DNA of 57,083 bases from an uncultured Oscillospiraceae bacterium (GTDB lineage Bacteria; Bacillota; Clostridia; Oscillospirales; Acutalibacteraceae). This document shows, piece after piece, positions 7,614 to 16,283 of the stretch. The stretch covers positions 1 through 57,083 of the forward strand of contig CABSLQ010000010.1 of NCBI GenBank assembly GCA_902478605.1. The letters run 5' to 3'. The first letter of the stretch is position 1. Each line of letters opens with the position of its first letter. Position numbers and translations under genes: made by a program. The notes under the pieces are model-generated. The model searched no databases, was not told the origin of the DNA, and saw only the letters and a program-made list of their open reading frames with translations.

Positions 7614-8243
7614 TTATTTTTTAATATACGCCGCGCACAGCTCCGCCAGCAGGTCGTAACCCTTGTCGGTCAGGTGCACGCCGTCCCCGGAGAACAGCTC
7701 CGGCTTGTCGGACAGCGGGGTGTAGTAATCCAGCATCGGCAGCCCGTATTCCGCGGCGATCTCCCGCGCCGCCTGGTTGCGCTCGATCACGACGGCGTTG
7801 CGGTCTTCAAACTCCGCCAGGTTGGCGGCGTTGCGCACCGGCGTGGTCAGGGCGATGGCAAACTTCTTATCGCCGAAGCGTGCGGTCAGCTCGCCGATGA
7901 TCTGGCGGTAAGCCGCCTGGTAAGCAGGGGTAGACAGGTGCCAGCCGTGCAGGCCGCTGTTGAACACAATGGCGTCCAGGCGGCTCATCTGCTCGATGAA
8001 CAGATGCAGCGATTTCATAAAGAAGGGGTTGTCCACCGCTTTGGAGGTGCCGAACCCGTCGGCCAGAATGTCGCCGGCCAGCTTCTGGTTGAGCACGTGC
8101 CGGTAGCCGCAGGAGATGGAGTCCCCGACGATCAGCGCGCGCGGAGCCGCGGTGTTTTCGGTGTGCTCCCACCAGATGTTGTCCCATTCAAAGGTCTCCA
8201 GCTGGCGGGTGGTTTCTTCGCTTTCATACGTAAATCCGGACAT
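7614..8243 (-). CDS. SGNH/GDSL-type hydrolase, probable carbohydrate esterase
   Basis: A 209-residue soluble protein with the SGNH hydrolase landmarks: block I GDS (in ALIVGDSISCGY, about residue 40, nucleophile Ser), a block III-like NSGLHGWH (about 103-110) and block V DGVHLTDKGYD (about 187-197) with the Asp-His pair. Such enzymes remove acetyl or other acyl groups from sugars. It sits between the GH95-like and GH43-like genes (23 and 12 bases apart), so its likely substrate is an acylated oligosaccharide handled by the same operon. Start ATG at 8243 with AGGAGG just upstream. Confidence 0.85.
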   Translation of the reverse strand: MSGFTYESEETTRQLETFEWDNIWWEHTENTAAPRALIVGDSISCGYRHVLNQKLAGDILADGFGTSKAVDNPFFMKSLHLFIEQMSRLDAIVFNSGLHGWHLSTPAYQAAYRQIIGELTARFGDKKFAIALTTPVRNAANLAEFEDRNAVVIERNQAAREIAAEYGLPMLDYYTPLSDKPELFSGDGVHLTDKGYDLLAELCAAYIKK

Positions 8244-8266
8244 GTCGATTCCTCCTGTTTTTTAAT

Positions 8267-9845
8267 TTAATTGCGGCGGGGCAGGGCGGGAGAGCCGAGG
8301 GTGGCCTTGCCGCATTCCTTCATGGTGGCGTTGGGCTGAGCGGGCGCCGGGGTTTCAAGCTGCAGCGCTTCGATTTCCTCGCTGCACAGCAGTAGGCGCT
8401 GGCCCTTGGCAAAGACGCCGGTGAGGTCGAGCACCTGCTCGTTGCCTTCCATGCGCACGACAGGCTGCACCGCGGCGGCCGTGTCCCCGTCAAGCCGGTA
8501 TACATGCGGTGTCTGGCTCCCATATGCCGGCAGCTTGAGCAGGCAGGGTTCGCCGCGCAGATTGTCCACCGTGAGGACATAGGAATCGGCGGTCACCTCG
8601 GCCTGGACGATAAAGCCGCCCTCGGCGAACAGCCGGAAGGCCACCTTGTCCTCTGCCGGCGTGGCGGGACAGATGCGCAGAATGCCGTCGTAGCTCTGCA
8701 GCAGGGCTTCGCTCGCCGCGTGGGCGGCAATGGGGGTGGTTTCAAAGTCGAAATACCGGAACCGGAAGGTCTCGGTTTTGGTCTTGAAATCCGACCCGAC
8801 GCAGTAAATGCCGGTATAGCACAGCCGTTCCCGGGCATAGCGCGCGCCGGCCGGGCCGTCGCCGTCGAAGCCGTTGGGGAACACCTGCCATTCGCTCAGA
8901 AATTCACGCAGATAGGCGGGCAGCTTGTTCGCCATGCCCATGCGCGCCATGTACAGTGGCACCATGCACCAGTGCATGCACCCGTGCACCACCGGATGAA
9001 GCATCAGCTGGTTGTGCAGGCGCTGGAACAACAGCGTGTCCTTCTGGGCAAGCCCCACCAGTCCCGACGGATAGACAGGCGCCAGTTCCACGTCGGGGAA
9101 GCCGTAGCCGCCTTTATCGCAGGCCGGATCGCCGTAGGAGCGCCGCCGCGGCCGGCCCTCGTCGTCCCGGCCGTAGGCGAGGACCCCGTTATCGGCCAGC
9201 GGCTTTTCACCCGCGCCGATGCCAAAGGTGAAGACGTCGCCGTCCCAGTCCACGTTCTCCAGCGGGACCGCGATGAAATCGGGCAGGTGAGCCAGCACGT
9301 CGTCGTACTTCTCCCGCCGCTCGGCGTCGTATTCCCGCAGAACCGGGAACAGCACGCGGATGGTGGCCATGTCGGTGATGGCGTCGCGGCAGGGCGGATT
9401 CCCCTCGTAGGCGGTGGTGCCGCTCAGGTGGTACAGCCCGTCCTCCTCCTTATGCAGCAGGCTCAGATACAGCCGGCCGGCCCCGATCATCACGGGCAGC
9501 ACCGTCTCCCGCAGGAAGGCTTCATCCCCCGTATAGCGGTAGTAGTGCCACATGGCCATGGCCAGCTGCGGCGACGGAGTACAGTTGTCCGAATCGTAGT
9601 CGGCGCCGCGGCCGTAGCGGTCGGTGACGTCGTGGTAAAAGGCGCCGTCCAGATTCTTGAACCGCTTCGCATAGCGGTACGCGGCGTCCAGTCCCTGCCG
9701 CCGCATGCGGTAGTAGTTGTCCGCCAGATACCCGTGCCCGGCGGCGAACAGCGGCCCGTACATGTGCTGCATGTTGTAATAGAAATAGCAGTTCCACGGC
9801 AGGAAGTCGTGCCGGAAGCCCCAGATGCCCTGGGTGAAATGGGGC
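8267..9845 (-). pseudogene. GH95-like (alpha/alpha)6-barrel glycosidase, N terminus lost at a rearrangement
   Basis: About 525 residues of the catalytic barrel and C-terminal beta domain remain. The segment THFTQG-like 'PPHFTQGIWG' followed by LPWNCYFYYNMQHMYGP matches the first conserved block of GH95-type barrels, where the family has 'LQGIWN...PPW...NIN'. Full GH95 proteins have about 250 further residues before this point. The alignment to the family stops near 9842, and the sequence beyond reads as the tail of a beta-galactosidase on the plus strand. An ATG at 9874 keeps the frame open but lies in the foreign part. Promoter and start of the operon are therefore missing here; expression of the SGNH and GH43-like genes may depend on other signals. 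Confidence 0.7.
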
Positions 9846-10136
9846 GGATATATCAAGCCGCAGGAGCATGGCAATCATACCCGGACCAAAGAACTCACCA
9901 TCGGAGGCCTTACCTTTTTCACCGAGGATGTGTTTGAGTTCCAGGTGTCCAATTATTCCGCGCGGCAGCTGGCGCACACCCGCCACGCCTGCGAACTGCA
10001 GGAAGAGCCGTATGTGACGGTGCGCATCGACTATAAGGACAGCGGCATCGGTTCCGCCGCCTGCTGTACCGTGCTGCACAAGGACTACCAGTTTACCGAC
10101 AAGACCATACACTTCCGGTTCGGCATACGTATATAA
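9846..10136 (+). pseudogene. C-terminal fragment of a GH2 beta-galactosidase (LacZ domain 5)
   Basis: The frame encodes YIKPQEHGNHT (from 9849), then 'FEFQVSNYSARQLAHTRH' and 'VRIDYKDSGIGSAAC'. These match, in order, the end of the LacZ large beta-sandwich: Y-x-x-P-Q-E-x-G-N, F-x-F-x-x-S-x-Y-(S/T)-x-x-x-L-x-x-x-x-H and D-x-x-x-x-G-I-G-S. A complete enzyme has about 900 more residues to the left; instead the minus-strand GH95-like gene is there. The fragment has no start or catalytic residues and cannot be active. It marks the same breakpoint that truncates the neighbour. Confidence 0.85.
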
Positions 10137-10144
10137 GAGGTCGC

Positions 10145-10185
10145 AAAAGGGTTCGCTGCAACAGGCATCCTGTTGCAGCGAACCC
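10145..10185 (-). terminator. Perfect 17-base-stem hairpin, probable terminator
   Basis: GGGTTCGCTGCAACAGG/CCTGTTGCAGCGAACCC with a three-base loop. On the minus strand it is followed by TTTT, so it can end the AraC transcript; it also lies directly after the lacZ fragment and may originally have served that gene. Confidence 0.65.
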
Positions 10186-10263
10186 TACCGAGAAAGCCGT
10201 GCCGGCGGTCTTTCTTTTCTCTATGGCCCATAGGCATTTGTTGTATCCGGGGCGGTGCCTACC

Positions 10264-11088
10264 TTATTGCGCCGAGTCGCTTCTGCGGGTTTCGGACGGC
10301 AGCTCGCCGATAAAATGCTTGTACGTTTTGGCAAAGTACGAGGGATTGGAAAACCCGCACATGCGGGCGCATTCCGCCACCGTATATTTTTTGCTGGCGA
10401 GCAGCGTCTGCGCCTGCGCGCAGCGCAGGGAATTGATCATTTCCATGATGGTTTTGCCGGTAAACCGATGGAAGGTGCGGCACACGTAGCTCTTGCTGAA
10501 ATTGACCTCCCGGCTGATATCGTCAATGGTGATGGGCTCGCTCAGATGTTCGCGGATATACTCGACGATTTTCTTGATCAAGGCCGACAACTCCGGATGC
10601 GACGCAGAAAAGAGGGTATTGGAAGCGGCATAGTGCTCCAGCAGATAGGCCATCATCGAAAGCGCCTCCGCCTGCGTGCGTATGATGCGGTAGGGGGCGG
10701 CCGAAGCAAAGACCTCCGTAAGCCTTCGGAATTGTGCGCAAACCTCCTGATCCCGAATTTGGCTTGGAAAGAGGAGCTCGTCCAGCCGCACGTCAAATTT
10801 GCGCAGCCAGTATTCCTCCACGATCAGGCAGTCGTAAATGCTGACGTTGCTCGCTGTCTGCAGCGAGTGAATGGTATTGGAATTGACGATGATGGTGTCT
10901 CCGTTTTTGCCATAAAGCGTCTCATTTTCGTAACCGACGGCGGTGACCCCTTCACGAAAGCAGAGGATTTCGATCGCTTCATGCCAGTGAGGATGAAATA
11001 TGGTATTGCGGCCCAGAATATTCTCGTGAAAGGTAACGGGTGAGGTTATTTCCGGAAAAGATCGTGCTTCATAAAAAGGAGTTTGCAT
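10264..11088 (-). CDS. AraC-family transcriptional regulator with N-terminal cupin
   Basis: A 274-residue regulator. The N-terminal part (about 1-130) is a cupin-like sensing domain with HPHWHEAIEILCF near residue 35, typical of sugar-responsive AraC proteins. The C-terminal 100 residues hold two helix-turn-helix units: 'ITIDDISREVNFSKSYVCRTF' is the first (split here at residues 188-208) and 'YTVAECARMCGFSNPSYFAKTYKH' the second. Start ATG at 11088 is fixed by TGCAGGAGGTGACC upstream; the frame runs further but without a ribosome site. It likely controlled the sugar genes to its left, such as lacZ, before the rearrangement; this is inference from position. Confidence 0.92.
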   Translation of the reverse strand: MQTPFYEARSFPEITSPVTFHENILGRNTIFHPHWHEAIEILCFREGVTAVGYENETLYGKNGDTIIVNSNTIHSLQTASNVSIYDCLIVEEYWLRKFDVRLDELLFPSQIRDQEVCAQFRRLTEVFASAAPYRIIRTQAEALSMMAYLLEHYAASNTLFSASHPELSALIKKIVEYIREHLSEPITIDDISREVNFSKSYVCRTFHRFTGKTIMEMINSLRCAQAQTLLASKKYTVAECARMCGFSNPSYFAKTYKHFIGELPSETRRSDSAQ

Positions 11089-11149
11089 GCCGGTCACCTC
11101 CTGCATAAACAAATTGACGTAAAAAATTTGTGGACAACGATCCTTTACT

Positions 11150-11177
11150 ATCATAGCACAATTTTGACCAAAGGCAA
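11150..11177 (-). promoter_or_regulatory. Probable promoter of the AraC regulator gene
   Basis: TTGCCT and TATGAT with a 16-base spacer on the minus strand, about 60 bases before the start codon. Confidence 0.5.
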
Positions 11178-11274
11178 TATCTTTTTATAAAATAGATATA
11201 GATTCATTTTGGAGTACAATATTGTTATAGACGATCAAATAATCGGTATACTACAAAAATACAAATTTTAAATG

Positions 11275-11313
11275 GAAAAAAGGACCGCGGCTTGTATGCC
11301 AGCGGTCCTTTGT
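11275..11313. terminator. Hairpin in the AraC/symporter intergenic region
   Basis: AAAGGACCGC/GCGGTCCTTT with a 13-base loop, flanked by A-rich and T-rich sides, so it could end transcription from either side. The remaining DNA from 11178 to 11535 is AT-rich and holds no gene that I can support. Confidence 0.55.
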
Positions 11314-11535
11314 ATTTACCGGTATGTTTGAAGCGATACCAGGGGCGGATGCCAATGCGCCTCGCCAGGGGAGAAATCGAATACATTTTGCAGGCCGACC
11401 ATTCAGAACGGACCGGCCCGCCGGAATGGCTGCGTTCTCACAGCAGGAAAAACGCGCTGCAATGGCGGAAACGGCATTCCATATATACGAAATGTATAAA
11501 AAGAAAGAAATATACAAAATCTTTAAGGCGTTGGT

Positions 11536-12897
11536 TCAGATCCGGCGATCCTCCCGATGCATGGCCAGCACGACGGGGCAGAGAAGCAGAAGGGCCGCGA
11601 GATTGGGGATGACCATCAGGCCGTTGAACACATCGGACAGGGCCCAGACCATATCCGACTGGAACAGGCTGCCCAGGAATACAAAGGCGACGACGAGCAG
11701 CTTGTACACCGTGACGGCCGATTTGCGGCGGAACAGGTAACGGACATTGGTTTCTCCATAAAAGTACCAGCTGATGATGGTGGAAAAGGCGAAGAACATC
11801 AGGCAGACGGCGATAAACGGGCCGCCCGCGGCCCCGAAGGAGGAGGAAAAGGCCGCCTGGGTCACATCGATGCCGGCGTCGGGAGCGATCATGCCCGGTA
11901 GCACGCCGGAGGTCAGAATCACCAGCGCCGTGATGGTCAGCACCACAAAGGTGTCAAAAAAGACACTGACGATGGCGAGGTGTCCCTGCTTTTCGGGGCG
12001 GGAAACGTGGGCCACCGCGTGGGCGTGAGGGGTGGAGCCCATGCCGGCTTCATTGGAAAACAGGCCGCGCGCCACGCCGAATTTCATCGCCTTCATCACG
12101 GTATAGCCGCCCACGCCGCCAAAGGCGGCAGCCGGTTGAAACGCGCAGGTAAAAATGCTGCCCAGCGCCGGAAGAATGCGGGTATAGTTAAGCGCCAGCA
12201 CCACCAGGGAGCCCGCCAGATACAGGACCGCCATCAGCGGCACCACCTTTTCAGTGAAGGAGGCGATGCGCCCGATGCCGCCCAGCAGGATCACCGCCGT
12301 CAGCAGCGCCACCAGCAGGCCCACCACCCAGGAGGGCACGCCGAAGGAGGAGGAAAAGGCAGCGGAAATGGAGTTGGACTGCACCATATTACCGGTAAAG
12401 GCAAGGGCCAGAATGATAAGCACCGCAAAGATGCGGGACAGCCATTTGCCCAGACGGCCCCCCAGCCCCTGTTTCATGTAGTAGGCGGGGCCGCCCACCG
12501 TCTGCCCGTCCGCATCGACGGTTTTGAATTTTTGGGCCAGGAGAGCCTCGGCGTATATCGTGGCCATGCCCAGAAAGGCCGCCACCCACATCCATAAAAT
12601 GGCCCCCGGGCCGCCCAGCACAATGGCGGTGGCCGCGCCGGCCAGATTGCCGGTGCCCACCTGCCCGGCGATGGCGGTGGCCACCGCCTGGAAGGAGCTC
12701 ATGCCATGCTTGCCCGCCTTTTTCCCGCGCAGGGAAAAGCCGGAGAACATCTCCCGCAGCCCCGCGCCGAACCGGCGGATCTGCACGCCCCGCAGGGCGA
12801 TAGTGAAAAACAGGCCGGTGCCGCAGAGCAGAAAAATCAGCAGATAATCCCAGAGAAAGCCCTGCACCGCCTTGATAACCGTCGTGATCGCGTCCAT
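11536..12897 (-). CDS. AGCS-family alanine/glycine:cation symporter
   Basis: A 453-residue membrane protein of the alanine/glycine:Na+ symporter family, which imports small neutral amino acids with sodium or protons. About 11 membrane segments are visible. The family signature is present as 'GLFSNEAGMGSTPHAHAVAHV' split near residues 270-290, where NEAGMGS is diagnostic; AGAATAIVLGGPGAIFWMW-like text occurs near residue 95. The start ATG at 12897 gives MDAITTVIKAVQGFLWDYLL, the normal family N terminus; upstream in-frame codons are unsupported. Substrate specificity cannot be read from sequence. It is a single-gene unit with its own promoter. Confidence 0.93.
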   Translation of the reverse strand: MDAITTVIKAVQGFLWDYLLIFLLCGTGLFFTIALRGVQIRRFGAGLREMFSGFSLRGKKAGKHGMSSFQAVATAIAGQVGTGNLAGAATAIVLGGPGAILWMWVAAFLGMATIYAEALLAQKFKTVDADGQTVGGPAYYMKQGLGGRLGKWLSRIFAVLIILALAFTGNMVQSNSISAAFSSSFGVPSWVVGLLVALLTAVILLGGIGRIASFTEKVVPLMAVLYLAGSLVVLALNYTRILPALGSIFTCAFQPAAAFGGVGGYTVMKAMKFGVARGLFSNEAGMGSTPHAHAVAHVSRPEKQGHLAIVSVFFDTFVVLTITALVILTSGVLPGMIAPDAGIDVTQAAFSSSFGAAGGPFIAVCLMFFAFSTIISWYFYGETNVRYLFRRKSAVTVYKLLVVAFVFLGSLFQSDMVWALSDVFNGLMVIPNLAALLLLCPVVLAMHREDRRI

Positions 12898-12960
12898 TTT
12901 ACAAGTTACCGCCTTTCCGGGTGGTTTCCCATCGGGCTTATGGCTTGCCCAAACGCGTTC

Positions 12961-12990
12961 AGTATAGCATAAACGGCCCGCCGCCCACAA
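12961..12990 (-). promoter_or_regulatory. Probable promoter of the AGCS symporter gene
   Basis: TTGTGG and TATACT with an 18-base spacer on the minus strand, about 64 bases upstream of the start. Confidence 0.5.
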
Positions 12991-13058
12991 GGGATTCGAC
13001 AGATTTCGGCAGATGGGCCAAAAGGACGGTTTGCGTTGTTATATATTTAACAAATAAG

Positions 13059-13086
13059 AAAGACGGGAGCGCAAAACGCTCCCGTC
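13059..13086 (-). terminator. Terminator after yebC
   Basis: GACGGGAGCG/CGCTCCCGTC stem with a five-base loop followed on the minus strand by a T-rich tract, about 100 bases after the yebC stop. Confidence 0.8.
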
Positions 13087-13183
13087 GGCAATCGAAACCA
13101 TATGTGGAAAGGGCGAGCGGGGAATCACGGGGCCGTTTCCGGCGAATCGGCACAAGTCGCTGTCTGCCGGCGGCGGGGAAGGC

Positions 13184-13930
13184 TCAGTCTTCGTCCTCCT
13201 CGTCGGGCCGATCCCAGTTGTGCCAGACATCCTGGACGTCGTCGTTGTCCTCCAGCATGTCGAGCAGCTTTTCCATCTTGGCGACCAGCTCGGGATCCTC
13301 GATGGCGTTGTACACGTCGGGGACCATCTGCACCTCCGCCGTGATAAAGCGGTAGCCCTTGGCCTCGAGATCGTCCCGCACACCGGAAAAGTCGTCCGGC
13401 TCGGTCGAAATTTCAAACACGTCCTCGTCGGCGCTGAAATCGGAGGCGCCGGCCTCGAGTGCGTCCTCCATCACCTTTTCTTCATCGAGGCCCTCCGCCT
13501 CAATGACCAGCACGCCTTTTTTGTTGAACAGATACCCGACGCAGCCCGTCTGCCCGAGGTTGCCGCCGCATTTGTCAAAATAGTGGCGCATCTCGCCGGC
13601 GGTGCGGTTGCGGTTGTCGGTGAGCGTTTCGACGATGACGGCGATGCCGCTCGGGCCATAGCCTTCGTACTGCAGTGCCTCGTAGCTGTCTGAATTGGCG
13701 TCGCCCGCCGCTTTCTTGATGATGCGCTCGATGTTGTCGTTGGGCACGTTGTTGGCCTTCGCTTTGGCGATGGCGTCCTTGAGCTTGGAGTTGGAAGCGG
13801 GATCGGCCCCGCCGCCTTCCTTGACCGCCACGGCGATCTCGCGCCCCATTTTGGTAAAGATCTTGGCCTTCTGGCCGTCGGTTTTTTCTTTCTTGCGCTT
13901 GATATTATTCCACTTGGAGTGTCCGGACAT
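13184..13930 (-). CDS. YebC/PmpR/TACO1-family protein
   Basis: A 248-residue protein with the invariant start MSGHSKWNNIK and the family blocks RIIKKAAGDANSDSYE and YEGYGPSGIAVIVE. YebC proteins were long annotated as transcription regulators. Members of the family are now also linked to translation of difficult proline-rich motifs, so either role is possible here. The C terminus ends in a run of acidic residues (DRPDEEDED). It is transcribed alone from the promoter at 13968-13996 and diverges from dnaD. Confidence 0.95.
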   Translation of the reverse strand: MSGHSKWNNIKRKKEKTDGQKAKIFTKMGREIAVAVKEGGGADPASNSKLKDAIAKAKANNVPNDNIERIIKKAAGDANSDSYEALQYEGYGPSGIAVIVETLTDNRNRTAGEMRHYFDKCGGNLGQTGCVGYLFNKKGVLVIEAEGLDEEKVMEDALEAGASDFSADEDVFEISTEPDDFSGVRDDLEAKGYRFITAEVQMVPDVYNAIEDPELVAKMEKLLDMLEDNDDVQDVWHNWDRPDEEDED

Positions 13931-13967
13931 TGGATAAAAACCCCTTTATTCAATCAAATCAACCTTT

Positions 13968-13996
13968 ATTATACCATATGGCGGACCGCTTGGCAA
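13968..13996 (-). promoter_or_regulatory. Sigma-A promoter of yebC
   Basis: TTGCCA and a perfect TATAAT with a 17-base spacer on the minus strand, about 40 bases before the start. Confidence 0.75.
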
Positions 13997-14025
13997 GCAC
14001 AAGGCGGCAAAGTGCCGGATCCCTC

Positions 14026-14055
14026 TTGCTCTTGCACCCCCGGATCCTGTATAAT
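14026..14055 (+). promoter_or_regulatory. Promoter of dnaD-dnaC-like genes
   Basis: TTGCTC and a perfect TATAAT with an 18-base spacer, 45 bases before the dnaD start. Confidence 0.65.
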
Positions 14056-14099
14056 AGAAGGTACGGATTTTGTAACGGACTACGGGAGAGAAAAAGACA

Positions 14100-15122
14100 A
14101 TGAACAAGGGCTATCGATGGAATCCCGACAGCATGACCCGCGTTTTCGCCCTGCCGGCGGACGTGGATAAGCATATGCGCCTGGCCGGCGCGCTGCAGCT
14201 CAAGGTGCTGCTCTGGCTGGTGTGCCGGGGAGAAGGCGTTTTCGACGCCGAGGTATGCGCCGCCGCGGTGGGAAAACCGGCGGCGGACTGCGCGGATGCG
14301 TTTGATTACTGGCTGGAGGCGGGGCTGCTCATGCCGGCGGGCGAAGGCCCGGCTTCGACGGCGCCGCCCGCCGGGGAACCGGCCGCGCCCGCTGTCCCGG
14401 CTGTGACCGCCGCGCCGGCGGCGGAACCCAAACCGGCGCCCGTCCCGCGTCCCCCGGCGGTCAAGCCGGACTTTCAGGATGTGCTCGCGCGGCAGAAGGA
14501 CAGCGCCGAATTTGCCTATCTGCTGGACACGGCGTCCGCCCGGTTCGGGCGGCCCATTTCCCATGCGGATATGCAAACGCTGCTGTATCTGTACGACACG
14601 GCGGGGATCCCCGCCGAGCTGATCCTGATGGTCATTGCGTATGCCGTCTCCAAGGGCAAGCCGAACATGCGCTATGTGGAAAAGGTGGCGCTTGACTGGC
14701 TGGATCAGGGGATCGACACCATCGGCGCCGCGGAGGAATACCTGTGCCGGCTTGAACGGCGGGAAGAGGCCGGCGCGCGGATAAAGGCCCTGCTCATGCT
14801 GGAGCGTCCGCTCACGGTGGCGCAGACCGAGAAGGCGGAAAAATGGCTGTATGAATGGCAGGTAACCGACGCGCTGATCCAGCTGGCCGCCAAGCTGTGC
14901 CAAACCAAAACAGGGAAATTCAATTGCTCTTATGTGGACAAGGTGCTGGAGAGCTGGCGCCTGGACGGCATCGACACGCCGGAGAAGGCGCGGGCACTCG
15001 CCGAAAAGAGCCGGGCAAAATCGGCCGCAACGCCGGTGGAGAACAGCTCGCTTGACCTGGATGAATATGAGCAGTGGCTTGTGGACTACGTCCCGGTCTA
15101 TAAGAAGAAAAACGGAAAGTAG
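14100..15122 (+). CDS. DnaD-domain primosome protein
   Basis: A 340-residue DnaD/DnaB-type replication-restart and initiation protein. It has an N-terminal winged-helix region (1-80), an alanine/proline linker (about 82-125), then two DnaD_2 domains near 135-215 and 225-300. Both end in the YxxxWxxxG(I/V)-like motif: YVEKVALDWLDQGIDT and YVDKVLESWRLDGIDT. The tandem arrangement is common in Clostridia. The next gene starts 10 bases later and encodes the helicase-loader-like ATPase, so the two probably act together in loading DnaB helicase. Confidence 0.92.
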   Translation: MNKGYRWNPDSMTRVFALPADVDKHMRLAGALQLKVLLWLVCRGEGVFDAEVCAAAVGKPAADCADAFDYWLEAGLLMPAGEGPASTAPPAGEPAAPAVPAVTAAPAAEPKPAPVPRPPAVKPDFQDVLARQKDSAEFAYLLDTASARFGRPISHADMQTLLYLYDTAGIPAELILMVIAYAVSKGKPNMRYVEKVALDWLDQGIDTIGAAEEYLCRLERREEAGARIKALLMLERPLTVAQTEKAEKWLYEWQVTDALIQLAAKLCQTKTGKFNCSYVDKVLESWRLDGIDTPEKARALAEKSRAKSAATPVENSSLDLDEYEQWLVDYVPVYKKKNGK

Positions 15123-15132
15123 GGGGAGCGCA

Positions 15133-16116
15133 ATGGGCTATAATCGGGAGGTCTATGACGCCGCGATGGCCGAGCTGGAACGGCGCCGGACGCGGGCGGC
15201 CGCGGCGGCCGAGACGGCGCGGAATACGCTCACCTATCGGCGGCCGCGGCTGCGCGAAATTGAACAGGAAATGTCCCGCGCCGCGCTCCGGGTGGCGCGC
15301 GCGGTGCTGGGCGGCGGCGATGTGGAAGCGGCCGTGGACAAAATCAAAAAGGAAAATCTCGCCCTGCAGGCGGAGATGGCCGCCATTCTGGCCGAAGAGG
15401 GATATCCGTACCCGAATCTGGAGCCGCCGTACACCTGCGCCGCCTGCGGCGACACCGGGTATGTGAACGGCCGTATCTGCTCCTGCCTGAAGGCGCTGCT
15501 CAAGGAAGAGAGCTGCAAACAGCTCAGCCGGCTGACATCCATGCGGCTGACCACCTTTGAGGAGATGCAGCTGTCGCTGTATCCCGACACGCCGGATCCG
15601 GCGACCGGCATTGTGCCGCGCCGCCGCATGGAACAGACCATCGCCTACTGCCGCCAATACGCGGAGGATTTCGGCCCCCGTTCGGACAATCTGTTGCTGC
15701 GCGGTCCCACCGGCACGGGCAAGACCCATGTGTCGCTGGCCATTGCCCGCGCGGCGGCGGAAAAGGGCTTTGCGGTGGTGTACGGGCCGGTTCAAGTGCT
15801 GCTGCACCGGCTGGAAAAGGAGCATTTCGGCCGGGAGACGGGCAACAGCGAGGAGCAGCTGCTCGAAGCGGATCTGCTGGTGCTCGACGACGTAGGCACC
15901 GAGTTCGTCAACGCGTTTTCGGTTTCCTGCTTATATAACCTAATTAATACCCGTCTGCTCGAGGAGAGGCCCACCATCCTGAGCACCAATCTGAGCCAGG
16001 AACAGCTGCGCGAACGGTATGGCGACGCCATCGCCTCGCGCATCACCGGTGCATATACGCCGCTGGTTTTCTGCGGAAAAGACATCCGCCAGATCCGCGC
16101 GCGCAGCCGGTCGTAA
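15133..16116 (+). CDS. DnaC/DnaI-like ATP-binding helicase loader
   Basis: A 327-residue AAA+ ATPase. The N-terminal helical part contains a cysteine cluster CAAC at 102-105 and CSC at 116-118, a zinc-binding region as in DnaI-like loaders. Walker A is GPTGTGKTH (191-199), Walker B LLVLDDVG (248-255), followed by the sensor segment ILSTNLS and an arginine-rich end. Family members load replicative helicase. The start ATG at 15133 has AGGGGGAG upstream; an earlier in-frame start lies inside dnaD and is rejected. Forms an operon with dnaD. Confidence 0.93.
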   Translation: MGYNREVYDAAMAELERRRTRAAAAAETARNTLTYRRPRLREIEQEMSRAALRVARAVLGGGDVEAAVDKIKKENLALQAEMAAILAEEGYPYPNLEPPYTCAACGDTGYVNGRICSCLKALLKEESCKQLSRLTSMRLTTFEEMQLSLYPDTPDPATGIVPRRRMEQTIAYCRQYAEDFGPRSDNLLLRGPTGTGKTHVSLAIARAAAEKGFAVVYGPVQVLLHRLEKEHFGRETGNSEEQLLEADLLVLDDVGTEFVNAFSVSCLYNLINTRLLEERPTILSTNLSQEQLRERYGDAIASRITGAYTPLVFCGKDIRQIRARSRS

Positions 16117-16162
16117 GCCGGGCGCTTTTCCCCTGTAAAAGATTACAAAGCTGTAGGTTTTC

Positions 16163-16191
16163 TTGACAGACGAAGAAAAAATGAGTAAAAT
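16163..16191 (+). promoter_or_regulatory. Sigma-A promoter of the pseudokinase gene
   Basis: Perfect TTGACA, 17 bases, TAAAAT, 93 bases before the start at 16284. The leader between them holds no recognised structure. Confidence 0.75.
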
Positions 16192-16283
16192 GCGTAATGT
16201 ATTCCCGTCCTATCCGGGCGGGGATGAATTGCAGAACGGGACCTTGCCTGGAACCGTGCTGTACAGAAAGGACATGGAGCACG

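Noticed and set aside
6402..8270. Plus-strand open frame of 622 codons
   Set aside because: It runs antisense across the GH43-like and SGNH genes, has no ribosome site and no recognisable domain, while the minus-strand products show clear family motifs.
8504..9937. Plus-strand open frame of 477 codons
   Set aside because: It is antisense to the GH95-like barrel, which has family-like sequence; the antisense translation is compositionally biased.
10199..10489. Short plus-strand frames opposite the AraC gene
   Set aside because: They are antisense to the helix-turn-helix coding region with no supporting features.
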